Source: Methylobacterium frigidaeris
Lineage (GTDB): Bacteria > Pseudomonadota > Alphaproteobacteria > Rhizobiales > Beijerinckiaceae
DNA: 64,000 bases
NCBI RefSeq assembly: GCF_022179185.1
Contig: NZ_BPQJ01000005.1
Location: forward strand, 124,001-188,000
Direction of reading: 5' to 3'
Below the pieces are notes generated by a model. That model saw nothing but the letters and a program-made list of their open reading frames with translations. It did not search any database and was not told the origin of the DNA. Below are positions 36,331-43,860 of the stretch, piece after piece. Position 1 is the stretch's first letter. Each line of letters begins with the position of its first letter. Position numbers and translations under genes: made by a program.

Positions 36331-36992
36331 TGGCTCCATCGCTGCGACCCCGCGACGGCGAAGCCGAGCGGCACTTCATCGAGACCCTGCGCGCGCTCTG
36401 CGAGCAGGCTGGCTTCGCCTTCCAGATTGAACCAGCGCCCGATCAGCTGCCTGATTTCCTGGGGGACTACCGGCCCGACGCCGTGGCCCGGAAACCCATG
36501 CGGAACTTCGCCATCGACGTGTGGAGCGGGCCGGACCCGTCCGAGCCGCCGCTGCCGTCCGTCCGCCGGCTGTTCGACGGCCATCCCGACTGGCATCTCC
36601 ACGTCGGCTTCATGGCGAGCGACCCGCTCCGGGCGATCGTGATCCCCGGTGCCGATCCGGCGCAGATCCGCGCACAGGCCGCTGAAATTCGAGCGCTCCA
36701 CGCGGCGGGGCATCGTCGGCCCGCCTTCGTCATGGCCTTGTCGCTGCTGGAGGCGGCCCTGCGGGTGCAAAGCGAGGACGCGGACGGTACCAACCCGCCT
36801 GGTGCCGTCGTCCAGGCCCTGGCCATGAACGGCCTGATCGAGCCGGAGACCGAGCATGCCTTGAGGCCATTGGTTGCTCTCCAGAACCGGATCGTGCACG
36901 GCGATCTCGCTGCCGATCCCATGGCAGACGATGTCGCGCTTGTCCTCGCGGCGGTCGAGACGACCTTGAGCGAGGAGGCCTCCCACCCATGA
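36330..36992 (+). CDS. Uncharacterised protein with nuclease-like N-terminus and HEPN-like C-terminus
   Basis: 220 residues, no family recognised with certainty. The N-terminal half (about 12-110) has an alpha-beta pattern ending in YRPDAV (47-52) and IDVW (62-65), reminiscent of PD-(D/E)xK nucleases, though the final catalytic Lys is missing. The C-terminal half is helical and contains LQNRIVHGD (184-192), close to the HEPN Rx4-6H RNase motif but with Gln for the Arg. The ATG overlaps the RusA-like stop (TGATG) and has GGAG nearby; the end overlaps the HD gene by four bases. Tight coupling suggests that the three proteins act together. Confidence 0.6.
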   Translation: MAPSLRPRDGEAERHFIETLRALCEQAGFAFQIEPAPDQLPDFLGDYRPDAVARKPMRNFAIDVWSGPDPSEPPLPSVRRLFDGHPDWHLHVGFMASDPLRAIVIPGADPAQIRAQAAEIRALHAAGHRRPAFVMALSLLEAALRVQSEDADGTNPPGAVVQALAMNGLIEPETEHALRPLVALQNRIVHGDLAADPMADDVALVLAAVETTLSEEASHP

Positions 36993-37561
36993 CCCCGGAC
37001 GAACTCGCCGGCACGCTCGATTTCCTGCAGCGGGCCGAAGCCCTCAAGAGCACCCTGCGCAGCGGCTACGCCGCCTCCGGCCGGCAGGAGAGCACGGCCG
37101 AGCATACCTGGCGACTCTGCCTGATGGTGATGGTGCTGGCCGATGGCGCCGAGGGGATCGACGCATTCAAGCTGCTCAAGATGTGCCTCGTCCACGATCT
37201 CGGGGAGGCGCTCGGCGGCGACATCCCGGCGACCGATCCCCGCGCGGCGGACAAGACCGCGCAGGAACGTCGCGACCTCCTGGCTCTCACCGCGCCGCTG
37301 CCGCCGGCGCGCCGGGACGAGATCATGGGGCTGTGGGAGGAGTACGAGGCCGGCACCTCGCCGGAGGCGATCCTCGCCAAGGGCTTCGACAAGCTGGAAA
37401 CGATCCTCCAGCACAACCAGGGCCGCAATCCGCCGGGGTTCGACTACGCCTTCAACCTCGTCTACGGCGCCAAGCACACCGCCCGCCATCCGCTGACGGC
37501 GGCGATCCGCGCCGTGCTGGACGAGGGCACGCGGGCGCGCATGGTCGATCGCGTGGAGTAG
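36989..37561 (+). CDS. HD-domain hydrolase (YfbR/HDDC2-like, probable 5'-deoxynucleotidase)
   Basis: A 190-residue metal-dependent phosphohydrolase. His39 (STAEHTWR), His69-Asp70 (LVHDLGEALGGDIP) and Asp134 (FDKLETILQ) form the HD metal site. The pattern WEEYEAGTSPEA and LEHTIL-like helices match HDDC2/YfbR proteins, which dephosphorylate deoxynucleoside monophosphates. The ATG overlaps the upstream stop (ATGA). Homologues are widespread as housekeeping genes, so its presence in the trio could be either functional linkage or a chance insertion of the two upstream genes. Confidence 0.85.
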   Translation: MTPDELAGTLDFLQRAEALKSTLRSGYAASGRQESTAEHTWRLCLMVMVLADGAEGIDAFKLLKMCLVHDLGEALGGDIPATDPRAADKTAQERRDLLALTAPLPPARRDEIMGLWEEYEAGTSPEAILAKGFDKLETILQHNQGRNPPGFDYAFNLVYGAKHTARHPLTAAIRAVLDEGTRARMVDRVE

Positions 37562-37578
37562 CGCTCGGCTCCGGCCCT

Positions 37579-38229
37579 CTACCCGGCGCGGGACGCAATG
37601 ACTGCTGCGGTAAGACCGACCGCCGGGCTGGTGAGGGGACGGGTCTCCTCGGGCAGCAGGGCGGCGGCGCCGGCCATGGAGGCCTGCGCCAGGGCCACCT
37701 GCGTCGCTCCGTCCTCTCGCGCGATGCGGGCAGCGCGGGCGATCAGCGCCCGATATCTGTCGAGATCGCCCGCCCTGAACGCCTCCCAGGCCTGCGGCAC
37801 CACCTGCACGGTCACCTCCGCACCTGTGCTTCGCGCGGCCGCCTCGAACAGGCACCGGGTCGGCTCGACCGTCGTCTCGACAGCGCAGAGCACCGCCACC
37901 ATGCCGCCATCCTTCACCGCTTCGGCAGCAAGGGCCGCATCGACCCGCAGGACCGGGACTGGAGCATCAGCAGCCGCGATCTCCACGACTGGTCCGAGGG
38001 TCGAGCAGGTCAACAGAACCGCATCGACCTCGGCGGACAGGCTGCGCAGGACCGCGACGGTCTCGGCGGCGATCTCGGGCGTGAGCCGTCCCGCCCGCTC
38101 GGCGGAGGAGAGCAGGTCGGCGCGCACGGTGTGGTGCAGGCTGACGCCGGTCAGCCCGGTCATCCGCAAAGCCTCGTCGAAGACAGCGGCGTTGCTGTCG
38201 ATCGTGTGAAGGCAGGCGATGCGGGGCAT
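37579..38229 (-). CDS. Aspartate/glutamate racemase superfamily protein
   Basis: A 216-residue protein with the Asp/Glu racemase fold. One catalytic cysteine is present in LLTCSTLGP (Cys75); the second position reads ALAQASMAG, with Ala (about 183) in place of Cys. Two-base racemisation is therefore unlikely; a decarboxylase, isomerase or hydrolase-like activity, or binding only, is more likely. It converges with the HD gene, 17 bases apart. It has no operon partners. Confidence 0.75.
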   Translation of the reverse strand: MPRIACLHTIDSNAAVFDEALRMTGLTGVSLHHTVRADLLSSAERAGRLTPEIAAETVAVLRSLSAEVDAVLLTCSTLGPVVEIAAADAPVPVLRVDAALAAEAVKDGGMVAVLCAVETTVEPTRCLFEAAARSTGAEVTVQVVPQAWEAFRAGDLDRYRALIARAARIAREDGATQVALAQASMAGAAALLPEETRPLTSPAVGLTAAVIASRAG

Positions 38230-38339
38230 GGGCGATAATCCAGCTGCGGCAAGGCTGGTCTAGCCGTCGAGACCGGGGCGGCAAGACCCGAATTGATCGG
38301 CCGCGAAGGCGTCGCCCGGACTCCATCGGAACCAGGTGG

Positions 38340-38687
38340 CTAGAAACATCCCCGGACCAGCCGGCGCCCATACGGGTCATCGACGCCCCGTGGGGGCGGG
38401 AAGCCGTAATAGCTCGGCTTGCCGAGGCCGAAGGGTGAGCCGACATAGGTTGGATCGCCCAGCGCATTGGTGGGCACGAAGCCCTGGCCCGGCGGACAGG
38501 CGGGGCGGGCCCGGGTGGCGGGCGAGGCGTCGCTGTCGCCCCGGGGGAAGTAGCGCAGGGCCGGAGCGAGGCCCGGCGCGGGCCGCGGCTCCGGCCAGTA
38601 GCCGGGCTCCGGCATGTCGGCCGCCCCCGCCGGCCCCGCGAGGCCGAGGGCGATCAGGCCCGCCAGCAGCCGCACGCCGTAACCCAT
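38340..38687 (-). CDS. Secreted hypothetical protein
   Basis: About 115 residues (or 122 with the upstream ATG at 38708). A signal peptide is clear (MGYGVRLLAGLIALGLAGPAGAA). The mature part is rich in proline, glycine and tyrosine (PEPGYWPEPRPAPGL, GFPPPRGVDDPYGRRLVRGCF) with two cysteines, resembling small exported proteins of methylobacteria. No family is recognised. Confidence 0.65.
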   Translation of the reverse strand: MGYGVRLLAGLIALGLAGPAGAADMPEPGYWPEPRPAPGLAPALRYFPRGDSDASPATRARPACPPGQGFVPTNALGDPTYVGSPFGLGKPSYYGFPPPRGVDDPYGRRLVRGCF

Positions 38688-38764
38688 TCGCCCGTCCCTT
38701 CGTGCCATCCCGGCTTGAGCCCTGCACCGAGCCTTGGCGGATCATGGTTAACGTTGCGTTTCCG

Positions 38765-39235
38765 TCAGGTCACGGCCTCGGTCCGGGCCTGGAGCACGCG
38801 CACGAGGTCGTCGGGTTTCACGCGCAGCTGCAATCCGCGCTGGCCGCCATTGACGAAGATCTCCGGATAACCGAGGGCGGCCGCGTCGACCACGGTCGGG
38901 ACCGCTCGCTTCTGGCCGAGCGGGCTGATGCCGCCGACATGGTAGCCGGTCAGCCGCTCGGCGTCGGCCGGGCGCATCATCGCGGCGGACTTGGTCTTGA
39001 AGGCGGCGGCGAGCTTCTTCAGCGACACCTCCCGGTCGGAGGGCACCAGCACGCAGACCGGCTTGCCATCGACGGCCGCCATCAGGGTCTTGAACACCTC
39101 CCCCGGGGCGACGCCCATCGCTTCCGCTGCCTGGAGGCCGATGCGGGTCGCCTCCGGGTCGTAGTCGTAGGTGTGGACGCTGTGCGTGATGCCGGCGCGG
39201 GCGAGGACTTGAGTGGCGCGGGTGGTCTTCGACAT
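38765..39235 (-). CDS. ybaK: Cys-tRNA(Pro) deacylase YbaK
   Basis: A 156-residue trans-editing protein that removes cysteine from mischarged tRNA-Pro. Signatures: FKTLMAA, VSLKKLAAAF and TGYHVGGISPLGQKR with the YbaK-type glycine-rich loop and the active-site Lys of the FKTL motif. The size and full-length match support a true YbaK and not a ProX or ProRS INS domain. It lies 25 bases after the beta-lactamase start region in the same direction. Confidence 0.92.
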   Translation of the reverse strand: MSKTTRATQVLARAGITHSVHTYDYDPEATRIGLQAAEAMGVAPGEVFKTLMAAVDGKPVCVLVPSDREVSLKKLAAAFKTKSAAMMRPADAERLTGYHVGGISPLGQKRAVPTVVDAAALGYPEIFVNGGQRGLQLRVKPDDLVRVLQARTEAVT

Positions 39236-39259
39236 CGGAGCCGGATCGGAGCTTGGGGA

Positions 39260-40153
39260 TCAGGTGCCCGGCAAGATCCGGGCAATCAGCCGGCCGATCT
39301 CGGCGTGCAGGGCGTCGCGCGCGGCGGGCTCGGCCGGTGATCCGGTGAGATACACCGCCGAGAGGATCGGCGCACCGTCCGGCCGGTGGATCAGCGCCAC
39401 GACGTTGGCGGTGCCGTTGTCGCCGGTTCCGGTCTTGTCGGCGGTGCGCCATCCCGCCGGCAGGCCGGCGCGCACGCGCTTCAGGCCGGTCGGGCTGTCG
39501 TGCATCCAGCCGACGAGCCGGGCGCGCGACTCTGCCGACAGGGCCCGGCCGAGCAGGACGTTGTCCAGGAGGCCGACCATCGCCGCCGGGCTCGTTGTGT
39601 CGCGCACGTCGCCGGGGATGGCGGTGTTGAGCGTCGGCTCGGTGCGGTCGAGGCGGGTGACGGTGTCGCCGTGGGCGCGCGCGAAGGCCGTGATCCCCTC
39701 GGGCCCGCCGATCGTGTCGAGCATCAGGTTGGCGGCGGTGTTGTCGCTCCACACCACGGCGGCGGCGCAGAGTTCGGCGAGCGTCATGCCGGTCTCGACG
39801 TGCTTCGACGTGACCGGAGCGTAGCTCAGGAGGGCGTCATGGCCGTAAGCGATCCGTCGGCTGAGGTCGTCCTCGCCCGTGTCGGCCCGGGCCAGCACCG
39901 CGGCGGCGGCGATCGCCTTGAAGGTGCTGCAGAGTGGGAAGCGCTCGTCGGCCCGATGGCCGAAACGCCGACCGGTGGCGGTGTCGCGCACCTCGACACC
40001 GAGCATGCCGCCGTCGCGCCGCTCCAACTGCGCGAGCCGAGCCGCAGCGTCCTCCGCAGCTTCCACGCTCCGGGCGGCAGAGGCGACGATCGCCGCACCG
40101 ATCAGGGCGGCGCGACGGGTGAGGCCGAGCTGAAGAAGGGCGGGGTGAGACAT
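39260..40153 (-). CDS. Class A beta-lactamase
   Basis: A 297-residue serine beta-lactamase. All class A motifs are present: STFK with Ser76 and Lys79, SDN (136-138), the omega-loop EPTLN with Glu172 and KTG (240-242, in KTGTGDNG). A cysteine precedes the active-site serine, as in many class A enzymes. The N-terminus (LTRRAALIGAAIV) is a twin-arginine-like signal, so export by Tat is plausible. It is chromosomal here, with no regulator of the AmpR type adjacent, so it is likely intrinsic and weakly expressed. Confidence 0.94.
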   Translation of the reverse strand: MSHPALLQLGLTRRAALIGAAIVASAARSVEAAEDAAARLAQLERRDGGMLGVEVRDTATGRRFGHRADERFPLCSTFKAIAAAAVLARADTGEDDLSRRIAYGHDALLSYAPVTSKHVETGMTLAELCAAAVVWSDNTAANLMLDTIGGPEGITAFARAHGDTVTRLDRTEPTLNTAIPGDVRDTTSPAAMVGLLDNVLLGRALSAESRARLVGWMHDSPTGLKRVRAGLPAGWRTADKTGTGDNGTANVVALIHRPDGAPILSAVYLTGSPAEPAARDALHAEIGRLIARILPGT

Positions 40154-40255
40154 GAGCGGGCTCCCTGCACGCGGTTCGTCAGGGATGCTCTCTTGCTGTC
40201 CGACCTTGGCAATATCGCGCTGAGGCCGTGACGGGATCGGGGCGCCCGCCCCGCC

Positions 40256-40270
40256 GTTTCACGGGAAACA
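40256..40270. promoter_or_regulatory. Degenerate parS-like ParB site
   Basis: GTTTCACGGGAAACA differs from the parS core at one base (GTG to GGG). It lies between the beta-lactamase start and the small-protein genes, about 18 kb beyond parB. Confidence 0.4.
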
Positions 40271-40322
40271 TCCTTAATGGACGGATGTCACCCGCCGACG
40301 GCGAGGCATGGCGCCGCCGACG

Positions 40323-40544
40323 TCAATGCGACCGCGGCGAGTGCCCCTTGCGATCCGGATCGTGGGTGTGATGCCGGTCGCGCTCGCCGCCGCCGCCCGA
40401 GACGTGGGAGCGGCTGTCGTTGGTGGCCGCGCCCGGGTTCGGGCCGGCATGGGCGGTGGGGTCGGGCCGGTCGGGCCGCTGGTGGCTGCTGCCGGGGCCG
40501 CCATGATGGCGGTTGGCGGCGTCGGTCTTGTCCGAGGTGCTCAT
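40323..40544 (-). CDS. Small disordered hydrophilic protein
   Basis: 73 residues, rich in His, Gly, Asp, Arg, Pro and Ser (MSTSDKTDAANRHHGGPGSSH, ending DRKGHSPRSH), with almost no hydrophobic residues. It should be intrinsically disordered. Its ATG lies four bases after the preceding small-gene stop, so the two are probably co-translated. No family is recognised. Its composition resembles stress-induced hydrophilins. Confidence 0.6.
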   Translation of the reverse strand: MSTSDKTDAANRHHGGPGSSHQRPDRPDPTAHAGPNPGAATNDSRSHVSGGGGERDRHHTHDPDRKGHSPRSH

Positions 40545-40548
40545 GAGG

Positions 40549-40734
40549 TCACCGATCCTGCTGATAGCCCTGGTTGGTGGTATTCACCTTCGAGTTGCCG
40601 GCCTGGCCGATCTTGTCCGGATCCTTGGTCTGGTTGGCACCCTTCGGCCCGGTCTCGGTCGGAGCGCGCTCGGCGCTGCCGGGCCCCTTGTCGGAGCGGT
40701 TGGCCGGCGGCACGGGAGGCGGTGACGCGGTCAT
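40549..40734 (-). CDS. Small disordered hydrophilic protein under EcfG-type promoter
   Basis: 61 residues (MTASPPPVPPANRSDKGPGS, ending NTTNQGYQQDR), polar and proline-rich, with no membrane or catalytic features. An AGGGAGA site stands ahead of the ATG. A perfect EcfG-type promoter lies about 55 bases upstream. I infer a stress-induced disordered protein that may protect other proteins, but this is a guess from composition and promoter. Confidence 0.65.
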   Translation of the reverse strand: MTASPPPVPPANRSDKGPGSAERAPTETGPKGANQTKDPDKIGQAGNSKVNTTNQGYQQDR

Positions 40735-40786
40735 GGCAGTCTCCCTGAGGGTTGGGCGAGGTGTCGCCTCGCGGTGGAGCGCGGAC

Positions 40787-40811
40787 AACGCCGGCCCTCT
40801 CCAGGCGTTCC
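40787..40811 (-). promoter_or_regulatory. EcfG-type general stress promoter (minus strand)
   Basis: On the minus strand GGAAC (40811-40807), 16 bases, CGTT (40790-40787): a perfect consensus match. It faces the two small disordered-protein genes. Confidence 0.75.
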
Positions 40812-40861
40812 TGCCCGGTGCGGGACCCTCGGATACTTTGTCACAGTATTAGTATCTGGGG

Positions 40862-40886
40862 CGAACCGGAGGTGGCGGAGGACGTT
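40862..40886 (+). promoter_or_regulatory. EcfG-type general stress promoter (plus strand)
   Basis: CGAAC (40862-40866), 16 bases, CGTT (40883-40886). One mismatch from consensus. It lies 52 bases before the YciE-like gene and back to back with the minus-strand site. Confidence 0.55.
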
Positions 40887-40938
40887 GGCCCGGGCAGCAG
40901 ACACCTGCCCCCAAACACGCCAGGAAGGAGCCCCCGAG

Positions 40939-41448
40939 ATGGCCGAGGACGTCCGTTCGCTGTACGTGACCGCGCTGAAGAACACCCACGCGCTCGAATT
41001 GCAGGCGCTCCAGATCATGGAGCGGCAGGTCGAGCGCCTGCAACGCTACCCCGACATGGAGGCCGCCCTGCGCCGGCACATCACCGAGACTCACGGCCAG
41101 CGCGACCGGCTCGACGAGGCCCTGGCGGCGATGTCCGAGAGCCCCTCGACCCTCAAGGAGGGCGTGCTCGGCTTCATGGGCAACATGGCGGCGCTCGCCC
41201 ACACCCCAGCCCAGGACGAGATCCTGAAGAACGCCTTCGCCAACCGCGCCTTCGAGAATTACGAGGCGGCGGCCTACGACGCCCTGATCACGCTCGCCGA
41301 GGCGGCCGGCCAGAGCGCCCGGCTGCCGGCCTTCGAGATGTCGCTGAAGGAAGAGCTGGCGATGGCCCAGACAATGGCCGACCTCGTGCGGCCGACGACG
41401 CGCCGCTACCTCGAACTGACCATCAGTGGCGACAAGGCGGATCGCTGA
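40939..41448 (+). CDS. YciE/YciF ferritin-like stress protein (DUF892)
   Basis: A 169-residue all-helical protein of the DUF892 family, a ferritin-like four-helix bundle. Signatures: LYVTALKNTHALELQALQIMERQ, RRHITETHGQRDRLDEAL, and FENYEAAAYDALITLAEAAG with the Glu/His pairs typical of diiron sites. A strong AAGGAG site precedes the ATG. YciE/F proteins are induced by osmotic and stationary stress, consistent with the EcfG-type promoter upstream. The natural substrate is unknown. Confidence 0.88.
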   Translation: MAEDVRSLYVTALKNTHALELQALQIMERQVERLQRYPDMEAALRRHITETHGQRDRLDEALAAMSESPSTLKEGVLGFMGNMAALAHTPAQDEILKNAFANRAFENYEAAAYDALITLAEAAGQSARLPAFEMSLKEELAMAQTMADLVRPTTRRYLELTISGDKADR

Positions 41449-41451
41449 CGC

Positions 41452-42168
41452 TCAGAGCCGGAACAGTCCGCCCCGGCCGGTGATCCGGCCGGGATCGGCG
41501 CCCGCGGCGCGCAAGGACGCCCACAGGGTGACGGCGATCGAATCGTAGACCGGGATGCCGAGCTCGGCCTCCAGAGATTCGACCATCGCCGCCCCCGCCA
41601 TGTTGGTGCAGACGATCGCCACCGCCTCTGCGCCTTCCGCGGCGACCGCCCGGGCCATGGCGGCGACCTCCGCCTCCGGTACCTCCGCGAAGGAGAAGTT
41701 GTCGGACAGCCCGCAATGCCGCTCGGCCGTGCAGTCGAACCCGGCTTCGCCCCAGTTCGCCTGGATCTTCGCCTGCACGTCGCCCGTATAGGGCGTGACG
41801 AGGCCGACCCGGCGGAGACGGGCACGGGTGAACGCCTCGCGGAAGCCCAGGACGGCGGTCGCGGCCGGGATGCCGGTGACCTCCGTGATCCGGGCGCACA
41901 GGGCCTCGTCGCGGGCGAAACCCAGCCAGGCCGCCGATGTGCCGTTCCAGGCGATCGCATCCACCTTGGCATCCGCGAGGAGCGCGGCCGCACCGAGGAT
42001 CGGCGCTTCGTCGAACTGCCCGAGCCCCGCTGCCGAGAGGGTGATCTCGGTGACGCGAAAGCGCGAGAAGTGGGCGGTGACGTCGCTGGCGTCGCGCAGC
42101 AGCTCGGCCGTCGCCGGCTCGAGCCGGGTGTTCGACGACGGGGTCAGCATCCCGAGACGTGTCATCAC
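41452..42168 (-). CDS. Asp/Glu racemase superfamily enzyme, arylmalonate decarboxylase/maleate isomerase-like
   Basis: A 238-residue enzyme. The first active-site loop reads AWNGTSAAW with Gly76 where racemases have Cys, and the second reads IVCTNMAG with Cys187. This Gly/Cys pairing, with a GTS motif, is the pattern of arylmalonate decarboxylase (Gly74/Cys188 in the Bordetella enzyme), more than of maleate isomerase, which has two cysteines. LGIPVYDSIAVTLW and the GRGGLFRL end also fit. It overlaps the ABC ATPase gene by four bases, so it acts on what that importer brings in. Confidence 0.75.
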   Translation of the reverse strand: MMTRLGMLTPSSNTRLEPATAELLRDASDVTAHFSRFRVTEITLSAAGLGQFDEAPILGAAALLADAKVDAIAWNGTSAAWLGFARDEALCARITEVTGIPAATAVLGFREAFTRARLRRVGLVTPYTGDVQAKIQANWGEAGFDCTAERHCGLSDNFSFAEVPEAEVAAMARAVAAEGAEAVAIVCTNMAGAAMVESLEAELGIPVYDSIAVTLWASLRAAGADPGRITGRGGLFRL

Positions 42169-42935
42169 GCGGCCACCCTGCGGCTCGATTCCTCGCGGAT
42201 CAGCCCGAGGACGCGGCGCTTCATGTCGTTGAACTCCGGGCCCGTCACGTCCCGCGGCCGGGGCAGGTCGAAGGGGATGAACTCGCGGATGCGGCCCGGG
42301 CGCCGGCTCATCACGGCGATGCGGTTGCCGAGCACCAGGGCCTCGTCGACCGAGTGGGTGACGAACACCACCGTGGCACCGACCCGCTGCCAGATCGTGA
42401 CCAGCTCCTCCTGCATCTCGATCTTCGTCTGGGCGTCGAGGGCCGCGAAGGGCTCGTCCATCAGGATCACGGCCGGGTTCATCAGCAGCGCCCGGGCGAT
42501 GCCGACCCGCTGGCTCATGCCGCCCGACAGCTCCGCCGGGTAGTGCCGCTCGAACCCGGTGAGGCCGACGAGGTCGATATAGGTCTTGGCCCTCTCATGG
42601 CGCTCGGCCTTGGCGATGCCCTTCAGCTTGAGGTGGAAGGCGACGTTGTCGATGACGGTGAGCCACGGCATCAGCGTCGGCTGCTGGAACACCACGCCAC
42701 GATCGGCTCCCGGCCGCTCGACGCGCCGGCCCGCCACCCGGACCTCGCCGGCGCTCGGGGTTTCGAAGCCCGCGATCATGTTGAGGAGCGTGGACTTGCC
42801 GCAGCCGGAGGGGCCGAGCAGGCAGACGAACTCGCCCGCCTCGATCGTGGCCCGGGTGCGGTCCACCGCCACGAGGTCGCGCCCGTCGCGATCGCGAAAG
42901 ACTTTCTGGACGTCGGCGAGGTCGATCGCGCTCAT
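42165..42935 (-). CDS. ABC transporter ATP-binding protein, NitT/TauT type
   Basis: A 256-residue ATPase with Walker A GPSGCGKST, signature LSGGMSQRV, Walker B VILMDEPFAALD and a switch His (VFVTHSVDEAL). The family of nitrate/sulfonate/taurine importers (SsuB/TauB) is indicated by QQPTLMPWLTVIDNVAF and LGLIREESS. The ATG at 42935 has GGAGATTCCC in front. It forms one operon with the permease, binding protein and AMDase-like enzyme. Confidence 0.93.
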   Translation of the reverse strand: MSAIDLADVQKVFRDRDGRDLVAVDRTRATIEAGEFVCLLGPSGCGKSTLLNMIAGFETPSAGEVRVAGRRVERPGADRGVVFQQPTLMPWLTVIDNVAFHLKLKGIAKAERHERAKTYIDLVGLTGFERHYPAELSGGMSQRVGIARALLMNPAVILMDEPFAALDAQTKIEMQEELVTIWQRVGATVVFVTHSVDEALVLGNRIAVMSRRPGRIREFIPFDLPRPRDVTGPEFNDMKRRVLGLIREESSRRVAA

Positions 42936-42996
42936 GGGAATCTCCGTCGACAAGGGGATTCGGGGCAAGGGGATTCGGGGGAGGGAGAGGGGCGGA

Positions 42997-43860
42997 TCAC
43001 CGCCCCTGCACCGTCGTGCCCTTCTGCCAGTGCAGCACCGAGGCCATCAGCGCCTTGAGGCCGAGGTCGGACAGGTAGCCGAGCAGGCCGATCGAGATCA
43101 TCGCGGCGAGAACGATGTCGTAGCGCAGGAAGTAGTAGGAATCCCACAAGACGTAGCCGAGGCCGCTCTTCACCGCGACCATCTCGGCGGTCACCGTCAG
43201 CATCCAGGCCGAGCCGATGGCGATGCGAAGACCCGAAAAGATCGACGGCAGGGCGGCCGGCAGCACGATGTCGGTGAGGAGCTGGCGCTCGGACGCGCCC
43301 ATCATCGCGCCGGCCCGGATCAGGTTGCGGTCGACCCCGCGCACGCCGTGGATGGTGTTCATCAGGACGGGGAAGAACGCCCCGAGGAAGACCAGGAAGA
43401 TTGCCGGCTTGTCGGCGATGCCGAACCAGATGATGGCGAGCGGGATCCAAGAGACCGGCGGGATCGGCCGCAGCATCTGCAGGGTCGGCTCGACGGTGCG
43501 CTCGACGAGCCGCCACCAGCCGATGGCGACCCCGATCACGATGGCCGACGCGGCCGCGATGGCGTAACCGGCGGCGACCCGGGTCAGGCTCGCCAGCGCG
43601 TCAGGCACCCAGCGGCCGGAATAGGTCTGGGTGCTCTCGTCGAGGCCGAGCAGCCAGTCCCCCAGGGCGTGCAGCACGGCGGTAGGCGCCGGCAGCAGGG
43701 CCGCCGGCAGGGCGCCGGAGCGCGCGAAGGCCTCCCAGCCGGCGATAAGGAGGAGCGGCAGGGCCGCCCGCTCAGCGAAGGCGACGAGGCGCCGGGGCAG
43801 CCGGCGGGCGGGAGCCGGCGTCGCTTCCGGCAGCGGCGCGGTCTCAGTAGCCGAGGCCAT
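42997..43860 (-). CDS. ABC transporter permease, NitT/TauT type
   Basis: A 287-residue membrane protein with about six helices and the permease EAA loop (MGASERQLLTDIVLPAALPSIFSGLR in parts). It opens with a cytoplasmic proline-rich stretch and the helix RAALPLLLIAGWEAFARSGAL. It overlaps the binding-protein gene by 17 bases and lies 61 bases before the ATPase gene. Between permease and ATPase is a short direct repeat (see 42952-42980). Together they form the importer. Confidence 0.92.
   Translation of the reverse strand: MASATETAPLPEATPAPARRLPRRLVAFAERAALPLLLIAGWEAFARSGALPAALLPAPTAVLHALGDWLLGLDESTQTYSGRWVPDALASLTRVAAGYAIAAASAIVIGVAIGWWRLVERTVEPTLQMLRPIPPVSWIPLAIIWFGIADKPAIFLVFLGAFFPVLMNTIHGVRGVDRNLIRAGAMMGASERQLLTDIVLPAALPSIFSGLRIAIGSAWMLTVTAEMVAVKSGLGYVLWDSYYFLRYDIVLAAMISIGLLGYLSDLGLKALMASVLHWQKGTTVQGR

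Noticed and set aside
35899..37561. Prophage remnant because of the RusA-like gene
   Set aside because: No integrase, terminase, capsid, repressor or attachment repeats are visible around it.
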